Part shown: piece after piece, positions 53,559-64,000 of the stretch
Numbering within the stretch: position 1 is the first letter of the stretch
Layout: each line of letters opens with the position of its first letter
NCBI GenBank assembly: GCA_963971225.1
Contig: OZ020267.1
Location: 120,149,891-120,213,890, forward strand
From: Melieria omissa
Taxonomy: Eukaryota; Arthropoda; Insecta; Diptera; Ulidiidae
Length of the DNA stretch: 64,000 nucleotides
Direction: 5' to 3'
Made by a program: the position numbers and the translations under genes
The notes under the pieces: model-generated
What the model was told of the DNA's origin: nothing
The model's database searches: none
Seen by the model: the letters and a program-made list of their open reading frames with translations, nothing else

Positions 53559-56500
53559 GTATTTAGTTTAGTGTTTGCTTTTAAGACGACATATTCCAAC
53601 CGTTACCCTTGATTGCATTGAAATAATTCAGGGCTTTGTTTTCGCCACAAACGTATTAAAACGAAACATTTAAATTGATTTTGGGTAATGTTCTGACAGG
53701 CTCTTGTGACGAGCGGACACATCATTTCAGTTTGGGGGGGAAGGGGGCAAACATTTGTTGCAAAATGCCTTGCAACAAGTTTAACCCGTCATAGCCAACC
53801 GTAATTAAGATCGATTTTATGAAGCCGGAATAACCAGAAAGCATTTTATTTCAGGGACCGGTTATGATTTTTATCAAAAAAGTCAGATTTTAACTGTTAT
53901 CTTTCAACTTTTATTTTTACCAACAAAAATAAAAGTTATTTTGGGCCTTTTATCAGAGCAGGCGTCTGGCTCCCTATAGGAAAAAGTGGCGAAGCTGGAC
54001 AAGCTGCTTAAAGAGTTCGCGGCCGAACTTTTCCATTAGCAAAACACGAGTACTTGATCCACAAGCTTGACTGATACTAGTTATAAAGCTCCTTTCCCAA
54101 CTGTGATAAGCCCCGCGAAGAAATAACGACGACAAGGTGACGCGGATTCTGCCGCAAAGCCGCAACAACCGAAGCCCGGACGAAAGGTTCGGCCAATTGC
54201 CCGACTAGAGGCGAAAGTTGGTGCGTTTTATAGCGACATACCGAGCTGGTGAAAAGACGGATGCGAACCTCCCCACGGTGGCGAAAGGTTTTGTGAGGTC
54301 GGCTAGAGGCGAAATGCTTTTCCGCTCGCAAGAAATAACAAAGAGAATACCACTTAGCTTCTAGGGAAAATGGATGGAATGGCTAGAAGGTCGTGATCAA
54401 ACTTCGTAACATAGCTGTGTTCTCAATGAAAAAGGAGGTTGCGGAAGATATAGCTCGCGCGTTCCCGACAATCAAAGCGATATCTCCCGACTGCATGGAG
54501 ATAGGCAGCAGGGAAGCAGGGCTGAATAGAAAACAAGTTGGACCGCGACCCCTTGGAACTGCTACTTACAGATCTGCTATTGACTCCATGTCCTAGTCCT
54601 AAAATGCATGTCAGTCGTTTCATGCAACAGCTGAAAGACTTCTGTTATGCATAGACGCATCACCCGAGGAGGTTCCTTCTCCTGCGTGCCGTTAGACGAT
54701 ACGGGCCCTGCGCATACGCCGTGGAGTTGAAAAGCAAGCACACTTTTTGCGCACTCGTGTCCACGAAGGCAGTCTTTCCGTTTTTGCAGTACTGCTCTGC
54801 TGTGACGCTTTCGAGTCAGCCAGCCGGGCTCAGAGTCACATGCTGCGTGCGACAATGATTCGTTGTCGGACCATTGCGCTGGAACATCATTTACGACAGC
54901 TAACTACGTACACAGATACTTACCAAAGTGACTACGATAGCGATAGCGGGAGCAAGTCTGCAACTTGCTGACGAAAAAGGGAGGTCATATTTATCATTAC
55001 CAAAACAAAACCTGGAAAATATATAGATAACCGTAGGCGTCCATAAGATCCAGTAGCCACTTTCGATCATATTTGGGGATGGTGGCATCCTATAGCACAC
55101 ACCTGAAGACGGCGTATAGTAAACTGGGCCTTCAGGACGGTATCGCCAGAAGCGGCTTACGTGAAAGCTGCTAGACCATCTATCCAGTTAATCATTCTGC
55201 GTCACGCAAATACCTACTGAAACAATCACGCTTGACCCGCCCGCTCGTTCTAGCTTGTTTTATTGGCGGCGGTTTAAAGATCGTCCTGAAGTGCTGCAGT
55301 TTTCCAGCGGACACTGCGCAGCGTTTAGAAGACCCTATCACGTGCCTAACTGTGCGTGATGTTGATTCTCGACAGCAGTTTTCTGCAATGTTGCGCCCAC
55401 TTCGCAACGCACCGCAACAACAACTTTTATGCGTCAAACAACAGAATGCGGAGCCAAGCGGTTAGTGCTTCAGTCTACATCGCTTTAACGGAGGCTGCAG
55501 ACTCAAGCCGGCGTGACATATTACGGCGATGGCTACTCGCTGATGACAGCTGCCAGCAGCGTCACTTGACTCGCAGCCATGCAAATCACAAGTGGCGGTA
55601 AGCGGATTGCAAGTGAGACCTCAGCCCTTTAAAATCACAATTGAAAATGGAAAAAGTACGTGGGAGCGGGAGACTGGTGCTGACACCTGCATCCAGGGCA
55701 AGAATTTTCGAATTGATTTGCAGAAATTCGAACATTCAGGAGCCGTGCTTGCACTCATTACGGCGTGCGCCATCTTTGCGATTATTGCTGTTTGCCTTCG
55801 TTGGCCACTCGATCAGCGACAGTCGGGACTACTTTGTCGACACTGCATGATGGCCTCCGCGTCACCCCTTTCAATTTAAATTTCTAACTGAATAACCCGC
55901 TGCAAGTTGAATGCATTGCGCAATGCGCGCACCCGCTCCACCCTTCCGCTGCGTTTCCATCCGAATTGATTGGCAGTCGCGCCCGACTTCGGTCGCGAAT
56001 CCGGCTCAGCACTTTCCGTTACTTTGTTTGGAATTCGATTTTGCAAAATGTTGCATGTCGGTGTCGTTGTTGCCGTCGTTGTCAGCAACGTCGCCGATGT
56101 CGTCGACGTTGCCTTCAGTTTGTCGTTTCGAGAATTTATGGGCAGGAATATTCGGGCAAAATGTTGACAATAGTTAAACGAGGACAGTGGCTGTTGTTGG
56201 GCTGTCATAACGCGAATTCTACAGGAGTTTTGGCAATGCGCCAGAGATGGCTCACGCAGATGACAAACGAAACGGGGATAATTTTCCAATGTGTAATTCT
56301 GTGCGCTTAACCGCTTTGTTTTGGGGCACAGCCGTGGGCATTCATCCCAAAATTGAACCCCTCCCTCCTGCCCCCCCCTCGCATATCGCAAGTTGAGATT
56401 CCTGCTGCAGTGCGCGTTATTGCAAATATTTGTTGTGTTCCTTTAAATAATCCAATATAGCGACATTTAGAATCATAATTTTTGCTTATTCCAAGTTGCG

Positions 56501-57704
56501 CAGAAAGCGGAGCACACACACAGCTCACAACAGCTCGTGCACACGTCCGGGACTGGGCAGCGAGTGAAGGAAGGGAAGGAAAATTATTTGTCCCTGTTAG
56601 CTGTCTTTCGCTGCAACACGTTGCTGTTGTTTTTATGGCCAAATCGTGTATTTTGTGCATGAGTGGCAGCAGCGTTGGCAGCAGCAGCAGCAACAATAAC
56701 GCGACCAGCAGCAACAGCACCATTTTCGAATTCATGAAATTTGCATTGTTATGCATTTTTCAAGCGACGGAAAGTGGAATTTCGTTTTTTATGACCAACT
56801 TCCGCTTTATTTGGCCATTGCCACTGCTGTTCTTCGCGCTCGCAGCCAAATTCGCTTGGCACTTGTTCGAGCTTAGTTAGGAATTCTGACTGAAAAAGTG
56901 CTTTTTCGCCCGACTCCATCGTTTTCAATAAGTGCTGCAGATCCTGGAGCTTTGCACGGAAAATGTGCGAACGCTACAAAATTAAAATGTTTAACGTGAA
57001 TGTTTCTAAACTCAGTAACTCTACTGATTTTATTTTTGGCCCAAAAAAATTTACACGAAAAATTTACGGCCCATTAGAACCAAAAATAGCTTCAATTGAG
57101 GTTGAGTTAATTTGGAGTTGCAGCCGACACTATACTTCAGGATACTAATTTTTCCGTTTGCTGGCGGCGAACCAAAATCATCAAAGGTGAACCACATCAT
57201 TAAATTTTTCGCGTTTATTACCGATAAAACAATTCACTCATAACAATTCAATTATATTCAATTTATGTAAACATAAACAGTCGTATTGTTAGCACCGAAC
57301 ATGTTTACTGCAGTTGATTTTCCCTTCAATTTACTTCGAGTTATATACAATTTCTAAGCCAGAAGCAGCAGAACAGAAAATTAAATTTAAGAGAGAAAAT
57401 TGTTAGGCTATACTTCGTATTTGATCATTCATGTGCAGATTATCCCCGCGCTTTTTGAACATCTTGATGATCGTAGAAACAAATTACCAAATCAGGGTAA
57501 TAATCGTGTGTAGTATTAGTTGCTACACAACTAATGTGGTATGGAAAAATTATCACGAACGTGCTCATGATTTGCTGTGTACGCAAAATTTTATCGTGAA
57601 TGTGACGTGATCAAGAATGCAAATACGAACCCTGTTTTAAACTTCATTAAGTATCAATAACATCAATATGCTTACATATATCATTGTTCAAACTGACTCA
57701 TTTG
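53559..57704. other. Mostly unique DNA, GC-rich at 54.0-56.9 kb
   Basis: No gene is established. Candidate frames (54393-54596, 55232-55465, 55592-55879, 56307-56756 minus and 56482-56880 plus) are short, mutually overlapping and without domains. A CAG/CAA run at 56665-56692 produces Ser/Asn stretches. A small palindrome ATTAGTTG-CTACA-CAACTAAT lies near 57517-57537. From 56.9 kb the DNA is AT-rich. Confidence 0.4.
56665..56692. repeat. GCA/CAG trinucleotide run
   Basis: GGCAGCAGCGTTGGCAGCAG followed by CAGCAGCAACA. An interrupted trinucleotide repeat in GC-rich unique DNA. Confidence 0.85.
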
Positions 57705-58070
57705 AACTAGTTTTAATGAAAAGAGCTTTTTGTTGAACGCGACCGTTCACATTGCTCAATGAGTTTAGATTGACATCAAGAATTAAATATTCAGTTCAGT
57801 AAGTTCATAAAAAACTGATGTAATGGGTACATGACTATCTCCCAATCCTCATCAACATACTCAACTTTGTCCAAATATAAAACGCCTTATAATGAGTGGA
57901 GCAGTGCAAACAGAGCAACTACTTCCATTTATTTCAACTGTTGAAATTTTTATAATTTTTTATAATTTTTATTTTTGTAACTATTGTTTTGTTTTGACGA
58001 AATGACAGCTAAATTTTAAGGGATGTGTTTCACACATGAATAGCTGTGTTTCGTTGGTAAAAAAACTTTT
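57705..58070 (-). repeat. Unnamed dispersed repeat C, copy 2 (inverted)
   Basis: On the minus strand this matches 41107-41495 from AAAAAAACTTTTTTACC-like text through GAAACACAGCTATT, GTGAAACACATCCCTT, ATATTTGGACAAAGTTGAGT plus ATGTTG, and GTTCAACAAAAAGCTCTTTT to AAACTAGTT. Diverged but collinear. It is 16.6 kb from, and opposite to, the first copy. Confidence 0.7.
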
Positions 58071-58941
58071 AATATTGGTTTTAGATCGTGGTAACCCTTT
58101 CAGGACCAAGTATAATTTAGAAAACCAAAAACACTTTGACGCAGAAAAATATTTAAAAAAAACAGTAAGTTGTGCATATTGATTTTGGATTTAAAACTAT
58201 GGAACAAGAAAATGCACATGTATTGATTAAATTATCACATCGGGCTATTCTACCCGTGAGCACAGAGATCGTTGTGCTGCTGAAGTTGAAGTGGAGCCTG
58301 AAACTATCCGAAGGTCGGCCGTATTACAAACCTCCCTTAAATTTTTTTCGGCACACGTTATTCTCGAACATAAAATAATATCGCATATGTATAACCTTTT
58401 ACTCAGCATAGTTAAACCGTAAATGATGCAGGTAGCCAACTCAGAGTTATCCGATTTAGATTAAGGACCTTCTTGGCTTCATCGCCTAATGATTGCCTAA
58501 TGGTGGTCATCTCGATCTCTCCTTCATAGTGTGCCTTGACTTTATCCAATTAGCAACCGTACCGTTGTCCGTTAAATTATTTAATTGAATCCTAAGAGCT
58601 CAAAGAAACCCTCTTCTGACTTCTTTTAGCTAACAGATGGAAGCTAAGAGAGGATACCTTTCTAATAAAACCGACTTCCGCCTGTACAAAAAGAGCCACA
58701 ATCAGTTTGCTCAAATGACGAGCAATCTAAACGCTAAAAATACACCTGAAGCCGAGATGTGTCAGGTGCCACGATTTCGAGACAGCGGCCAGCAAATCTT
58801 AATGAAGTTCTTTAAACCAAATACAAATTGGCAACACTCCACGAGTGCGTTATGCGTTTACTCGACCCAAGCTGAGAACAGTATAACTCTGAGAACAGAT
58901 ATCATCCAAAAAGTATGCTAACATTTATTTACTATTTTTGG
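58071..58941. other. Unique stretch, no gene seen
   Basis: A 94-codon frame at 58637-58921 and a 68-codon frame at 58172-58378 have no recognisable motif. TAACCCTTTCAGGACC at about 58093 resembles a TTAA-type MITE end but lacks a TTAA and a partner. Confidence 0.45.
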
Positions 58942-58949
58942 ATTGCAAT

Positions 58950-59594
58950 CAGTGCGCTTACTTCTACCACATATGTGGTAGATCTACCACAATTATTTTT
59001 AAAATCAAGTTTCTACCACGGAGGGCTTAAAATCTACCACATTTTTGTGGAGCATACATTTTTCTATTAACCAACCTATTACTCCAAGTAAATTAGAACT
59101 TTATGTTGTAAAATTTATGTTAGGGCTGCATTGAACATTATAAGTGAAAATGTGCAAAAAAAACTTATGTGGTAGCACTCTCATCACTTCGAAAGCAGTG
59201 CATTACAAATAGTTGACAGTTTTGTGGCAGGTGCAATTAAAATGGAAAAATTTCAAAAAAAGTTGAATCATATTTGTCTTTATTTTTTAGTAACGTTTAG
59301 TTTTTTAGAATATCGCATGGCGATGGCAATGCGCTTGGACGGGACGAAGTTTTACGACGCGAAGTTGTACCTGCTGCTGAAATTTACGAGTCCGTGCTCC
59401 CAAAAAAGAAAAAATATAGGCAACAATACAAAAACAATGCGAAGAAACCCGGCACCGGTTAAAGTGCAGAATTGTACAAATGCAATAAAATACAATTAAT
59501 GTACAATACAAAAAATCTACCACATTTTATTTAAATCTACCACATTTTTTTCATTGGGTCTACCACATAAATGAAAAATTAAGTAAGCACACTG
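58950..59594. mobile_element. Non-autonomous hAT element with CTACCACA array
   Basis: The 8 bp duplication ATTGCAAT is present at 58942-58949 and 59595-59602. The ends CAGTGCGCTTACTT and, inverted, CAGTGTGCTTACTT differ at one base. The word CTACCACA (or its inverse) occurs about eight times in the two sub-terminal zones, as expected of transposase binding sites. Length is 645 bp. A 91-codon frame inside (59224-59499) is not recognised as a transposase and is not called. Confidence 0.9.
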
Positions 59595-59602
59595 ATTGCA
59601 AT

Positions 59603-59941
59603 TAATTTGCTGGGAAAAAAGCGTTAGTTATGTTAGGTATGCAATGAATCTTTAAGAACACTAGACCGGCCCGTGGTTCAAATTCGAGCAATTACACTCA
59701 AGAATTGCAACCTATGAATGGGAAGGGATAATTTTCAACATATAAAAGTAGAAAAAATTTGCTAGCATATTATTACACATATGTGAGTGGGAGACTACAC
59801 AAGACTAAATACCCCACCATGCTCACCTTTCGCGTACATATACATAGCGGCAACTATGTTTAGCATATGCATACTTTTCGTTTAATTTCTCTCCTTTCGC
59901 CAACTTTTACTGCACAGAGGAGAGCGATTCGAGCATAAGAG
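59603..59941. other. Short unique spacer, nothing recognised
   Basis: An AT-rich spacer between the hAT and the TTAA element. It contains a CATATGTG/TACATATACATA-like patch. No frame over 60 codons is of interest. Confidence 0.5.
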
Positions 59942-59945
59942 TTAA

Positions 59946-60745
59946 CCCTCAATCGCCCACCCTGAGTCCAGGGGACTCACTACGAACTTTAATAAGTTGG
60001 TACAGGTTTAGTTTTTGTGCTTTGGTGTCCAGCGTGACGGCGTACAGCTAGAGTTATGTAAAGATATGGAATGAGATCTGTAAAGCGGCCTTTAGACGGT
60101 CGCACATGTTTGCAATCATGTGCGATGGGGGAAATGTGCGATGAGCGTTTACACGGTCAAACATGTGCGCACACTTCAGTTGTCTCGCTGCTGCCAACGA
60201 AGCAACATGGTATGCGCTTTCGCATCAATTTCCTTAAATTTGCATAAAAGCACCTCTATTCTGCGTTTCTTTTAATTTTTATTTTTATAATCTTCACCTT
60301 TTACTTCTCACAGTTCGGGATTGTGTCTATACACCTCAAAGAACTCCTTCCATAATATTTCATTTTTTTGCGACGCCATCCTCACTGCTCGCTGTCCACC
60401 GATCGAATGAAAAAATGCACTATGTGTGTCACACAGCCGTTTACACGGTCGCACATGTGCGTCGCGCCGACAGAGAAATCAAAAAATTTTGAAATCCGTC
60501 GCACATGTCCGACGACACGAATTTCTTGCGTTTACACGGTCATTCTTCTCGTCGCGCCGCACATGATTGCGGACATGCGCGACCGTCTAAAGGCCGCTTA
60601 ACAAAAGGTCTTAATGTAGCCTGCAGATAAATTAAAAACCATAAAAATTTAATAGATGTTGCATTATTTCGTAAACAAAATATGTGAGTCCCGGGGACTC
60701 AGGGTGGGTAGATACGTGATTTTAATAGGGGTGGGTGATTGAGGG
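59946..60745. mobile_element. TTAA-flanked MITE, family D, with a Harbinger-like MITE inside
   Basis: TTAA (59942-59945) then CCCTCAATCGCCCACCC. The right end inverted reads CCCTCAATCACCCACCC, then TTAA (60746-60749). A second inner inverted pair, CACCCTGAGTCCAGGGGACT/AGTCCCCGGGACTCACATAT-type, lies just inside. After removing the 515 bp insertion (60084-60598, plus 3 bp duplication) about 282 bp remain. Non-coding, piggyBac-like by target and end. Confidence 0.85.
60084..60598. mobile_element. PIF/Harbinger-like MITE
   Basis: TAA is duplicated at 60081-60083 and 60599-60601, the 3 bp TWA target of this superfamily. The left end AGCGGCCTTTAGACGGTCGC and the right end inverted AGCGGCCTTTAGACGGTCGC are identical over at least 20 bp, continuing with CATG-rich text. 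The word TTTACACGGTC occurs three times inside (about 60152, 60432 and 60531), and ACATGTGCG or CGCACATGT several times. Frame 60368-60601 is incidental. Identical ends suggest a young or conserved copy. Confidence 0.8.
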
Positions 60746-60749
60746 TTAA

Positions 60750-60999
60750 GTTGGCGTCAATCAGTGATGGAAAATATGTTGATGCCACCTTTTTCGAGAT
60801 TAAGATGACCGTAGATCGTTCAATTTAAGGCACTGGCTTTCATCCAGCTATATACCCAACAGCAGATACAGGCACAGAGCCCGCGTATTTTATAATACTT
60901 GATACACCACGAGACTTTTTCATGGCTTTGACCTTGGTCATGACCTCAGCCTTTTACTTAAACTATTCTATAACTTCATGATGATGTGAGGGTGGGCTA
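60750..60999. other. Short spacer, nothing recognised
   Basis: About 250 bp without repeat or frame of interest before LINE similarity starts. Confidence 0.5.
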
Positions 61000-61367
61000 C
61001 AAGTCTTCCATAGCAATCAGTCCATTTGGGCCATTGCATTAGACCTTTGAGGACGGTAGAAGAAGGAAAGAGACAGCAGAGGAGAGTTGTGGAAGAGGTT
61101 AAGAGTTCTCACTTCCCCCGAACTTCCTAATTTCTTTTAGAAACCTGGTGAGGTCGGGGGAAGTAGAGTATGAGCTTCGCGTCCTTGGGACATGATTGTC
61201 ATGTAGGATCATCGATGATTCGCATGTTAGCCATATGTAAGCCACATGCATTGTGTCCTGTAATCGCTCCGATCATGTGTCGCAATTCCATTATCTCCAG
61301 TCGAAGAAAAAACTCCGTTCTCCCTTTGCACGGTATTTTCACAAAATACTTTGTAATTCTGCAGGAT

Positions 61368-61860
61368 AGAGGAGGACATAGAGAGCGTTGGTCTAGCCTG
61401 GAAAGCTGTAAAACTGCCAAGTGTTTTGTGATAAGCCCGAATAGAAAAGAAGGGAATTTCCTCCAGAAGCTGAGAAGGAAAGATCTCCATCGATTGGTCG
61501 GGTTAATCACAGGACACATTCCATGCGGGCGACATATGGCCAACATGGGCATCATCGAAGATCCAACTTGCACGTCTTGTCTGGAGGAGATAGTACAAAG
61601 CATTTTCTCTGTGCATGTTCTGCCTTCTCCAGAACGAGATTGCGCACGCTGTGTTCAAATGTTATGAGAATGGACGAAGTTCATTCTCTCACCCTGTGTG
61701 ATCTCCTGATATTCCTTTTCCTTTTCTTTTCTCATTCCCATCTCCTTTATCAATCTTTTTCCTAAGCCTTAAGTACAATAGGCTATAAAGCCTGAGTGCT
61801 TGAGATAATGACCTCCATAAGGTTACTTCCTCGACTCCCCCTCACGTCCATGCATCCATC
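61368..61860 (+). mobile_element. 5'-truncated LINE with 14 bp target duplication
   Basis: TAATTCTGCAGGAT occurs at 61354-61367 and again at 61861-61874, directly bordering the insertion. The copy begins AGAGGAGGACATAGAGAGCG, encodes SCKTAKCFVISPNRKEGNFL, QKLRRKDLHRLVGLITGHIP, CGRHMANMGIIEDPTCTSCL and a frameshifted rest, then about 180 bp of 3' text ending CATGCATCCATC (the CATC tail). It is closely related to the 17083-17632 copy. Length is 493 bp. The target lies inside the older minus-strand LINE, so the order of events is clear. Confidence 0.9.
61370..61667 (+). pseudogene. C-terminal fragment of LINE ORF2
   Basis: Read on the plus strand, the open part holds LITGHIPCGRHMANMGIIED and PTCTSCLEE, the first half of the Cys knuckle. 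A one-base change after about 61590 throws the rest out of frame (the other frame reads STKHFLCACSAFSRTRLR). Truncated and frameshifted, so not functional. Confidence 0.8.
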
Positions 61861-61960
61861 TAATTCTGCAGGATTCCAACTCAGGTCTGTTTCCCCATAT
61901 GAACTCTGCAACTCCAGTTGCTCAAACCCCATCTTGATCCATTGTACAACCTTTGAACGC

Positions 61961-64000
61961 TGACGCTTCAACGCGTCAACTTATTAGTAGTAAAATTCAC
62001 TAACAGTAGTATTTCCACAAAGTTTATTTGATTCCCTACGAAAACTTTCCACACATGCGAAGTCTTGTTTGACTTTTCTGTTCCTTTTCCCTTTCGATAT
62101 GGAAAGCGAACGAAAAGTGACTGGTAAATCAGTAAAGTGTTAGTAAAGTGACTATGAAAATTTTTAAATAAAAGTGTTTTATTTTGGCACAATTCAGCGA
62201 TACCAACTACGTAGATTGAAAAGTTCATGATGCTTTAGCCTTGACTGCTATCGACACTTATTACAGCCGTAAATATAAATATTTTTTCAAATAGTTTTAT
62301 GCATCAATCAGTCCTTGAGTATTCTAACATACTCGAATTAAAACAGAGAAATATAATTTTTCAGGCAGTTTCTGTCTGCATGTTAAAATTATTTAAATAC
62401 ATTTTAAGAAATAACCACAATGCAGCGGGCGTTCAACTCCCCGGTAGGCACTTACGCACACAAAACAAAACATTTTCATTGAGCGAAGCCCGGCGATTTA
62501 GCTGCGCTCGTGCACAGCACCGAACGCCTAACTGAGCAAAAAGTTGAAGTGCACTCGGTCATTTTTAAGCGCACTACTAATGCTGGTGTTCGTAGTGCCG
62601 CCGCCACGCAGACCGCAACAATGCAAAATCCCAACAGTTGCAGCAGGAGCAGCGGTAGCGTTATTTACGGCAGTCGCATGGCCTCAAGAGTGGGCAGTAC
62701 TTGATTTTCATGGCAAAAGGACTGCACCAACATTCGAACTGTAATTAGTTGCTTAGAAATACACCAGCTCCGAATGTGCTATATGCTTGGAAGAGTTGAT
62801 TGGAATCTTGTCATTGGTTGAGGCGTGAGTCAGACCCAAGAAGTGCATTGAATTGAAATTTAACAATTCTGAAGCTTTATTGTCTTCAGAATTGTTAAAT
62901 TAACACAAATTTCATTGAGCTCCGCTACTGTGACTATCACTCAGCGTCGCGGGCCTTTGGCTGTTCGGGAGCCATTGATGGCATCCAGCCAACGGCCAAA
63001 AGAGCTCGTCTCTCTGCGCGAGTATAAACCGGCTCGGGCTGACAGCGTGTGTACAAGTGGCGCACATACTCCAGCCGATGCAGCGTAAGCGCAGCCGTCA
63101 CTTTCGCCAGTGAAATCCGCAACAGCAAAGGACCTGACCCGACGCATACAGCGGTTTACCGTTCATAAATGTCAGCGTGGTATGTCGGTGCTGGGCGCGA
63201 CACGCCCCATTCCTGGCGTTGGTACTCTGACGGCCTTATGTGTGCATGGCAGTCGGCAGCCTGCAGCTGATGCACACTTCCGACCAGCGTCGCGCGCCAT
63301 GACAGATTAGCGCGGAAGGTGTGCTGGCAGTCGGGCACTCGCCGGCACCTACGGACATGCACAAAATACCTGGCGCTGTGCATGTGGGGTGCGCGGAGTG
63401 TGCTGACACTTGTTGTGCTGTTGTTGCTGCTGGCTGTTGGCTGTCGGCTGTCGGCGCTCGGGGACGCATTTATTTGCTGCGGCTTAGTGTGAAAGTGTAC
63501 ATTTTCGCAGTGAGTGCGCGTTGCACCGCAGAAATGTTAATTTCATGCACGTTCCTAAGCGCTGCCAGACGGGCTAAGCTCCGCTCCGAGGCCGGTTTAT
63601 CTTCAGGATAATTTTGAATAAAAATGAATTTTTATGTTGTTCCTTTATTAAAGTGTGCTCTACATACATAAACACCTGCTGGCAGGCGTCTAGGAGCACC
63701 CATCAACTCGCTCACAAGGGGCGAATGTAAATATTTGCATATTCAACTAATTTGCTTAAATCGCACACAAGTAGAGCTTTTCAACCGTCGTTATCCCATT
63801 CATCCTATTGTTGTGGCAAGAAAGACGGACACTGAGGAAACACGGTGCACGGGTTACGCCTACGAATCTTTTGCAAAGTTAAAGGTGGGTTAGGTTTTTA
63901 TGACACATCCTTTTATGACTACGACACAGACAAGTAAATTTAGAAAATTGGAGAGTTAAAAGAAGAAACATTTCCTCGCTCCAAATATGGACATTATTTA
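61961..64000. other. Unique DNA, GC-rich at 62.4-63.6 kb
   Basis: Contains a perfect hairpin at 62858-62900. Frames at 62510-62744 and 63110-63611 overlap several antisense frames and carry no domain. No gene is called. Beyond 63.6 kb the DNA is AT-rich to the window end. Confidence 0.4.
62858..62900. repeat. Perfect 17 bp hairpin
   Basis: ATTTAACAATTCTGAAG (62858-62874) and CTTCAGAATTGTTAAAT (62884-62900) are exact inverses around a 9-base loop. Not linked to any transposon end seen here. It could be a tiny foldback remnant or part of a structured transcript. Function unknown. Confidence 0.85.

Larger units (their letters stand above)
61000..61960 (-). mobile_element. Older minus-strand LINE fragment, split by a later LINE
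   Basis: On the minus strand, the part from about 61960 to 61875 reads QWIKMGFEQLELQSSYGETD and LSWNPAEL. It then resumes below 61367 with QNYKVFCENTVQRENG, RLEIMELRHMIGAITGHNAC, GLHMANMRIIDDPT and a decayed knuckle. This is the RNase-H-to-tail region of an I/R1/LOA/Jockey-grade LINE. It is the same domain as the inserted copy but clearly diverged in sequence (IGAITGHNACGLH against VGLITGHIPCGRH), so a different subfamily. It is 5' truncated and riddled with shifts. Its 3' untranslated part runs to about 61000. Confidence 0.75.

Overview
The window looks like non-coding nuclear DNA from a higher dipteran fly, most likely a true fruit fly (Tephritidae) or a close relative. The background is AT-rich, with many CA/GT and ACAT/ATGT microsatellites and CAG/CAA stretches. 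The transposons are of insect types: two mariner subfamilies, a DD41D rosa-like element, a Tc1-like element, pogo-like, hAT, PIF/Harbinger and TTAA-specific (piggyBac-like) miniatures, and 5'-truncated non-LTR retrotransposons. The family assignment to Tephritidae is inference. I recognise no host protein-coding gene, rRNA, tRNA or known microRNA. The longest open frames outside transposons lie in GC-richer DNA that is open in several frames on both strands, and none shows a domain.

Layout. 1-9.9 kb: AT-rich DNA with a TTAA-flanked MITE (985-1497), a TIR element with a broken transposase N-terminus (4759-5910), a transposase relic on the minus strand (about 6955-7252), two hAT-type ends and one truncated long-TIR MITE. 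9.9-14 kb: GC-richer unique DNA, then a mariner relic. 14.6-15.7 kb: a 1.1 kb foldback element. 17.1-18.4 kb: a LINE 3' end next to a pogo-like MITE. 18.4-22.4 kb: unique DNA, GC-rich in its second half. 22.4-23.3 kb: a TIR element carrying a second TIR element. 27.9-29.5 kb: a LINE 3' end and a deleted rosa-like element. 31.3-31.9 kb: a Tc1-like element. 35.1-37.1 kb: two LINE tails.

The most complex locus is 37289-40109. A TIR element is interrupted by a TTAA-type MITE, which is itself interrupted by an 899 bp TTAA-type element and by an internally deleted mariner with one continuous reading frame. The undisturbed MITE copy at 985-1497 shows both empty target sites. Other nests are a hAT with a TTAA MITE inside (52411-53550), a TTAA MITE with a Harbinger-like MITE inside (59946-60745), and a LINE inserted into an opposite-strand LINE with a perfect 14 bp target duplication (61000-61960).

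No genes form a pathway here. What links the parts is transposon ecology. Non-autonomous elements predominate, several still keep intact termini and target duplications, and TTAA-type elements recur as both hosts and guests. The unique GC-rich blocks (about 10.6-13.3, 19.4-21.8, 23.9-25.0, 30.0-30.7, 32.0-34.6, 44.5-46.7, 48.0-48.9, 50.3-51.1, 55.2-56.9 and 62.4-63.6 kb) could be intronic or intergenic regulatory DNA of a nearby gene, but the sequence alone does not prove it. All calls were made by eye, so element boundaries without a named target duplication may be off by tens of bases.
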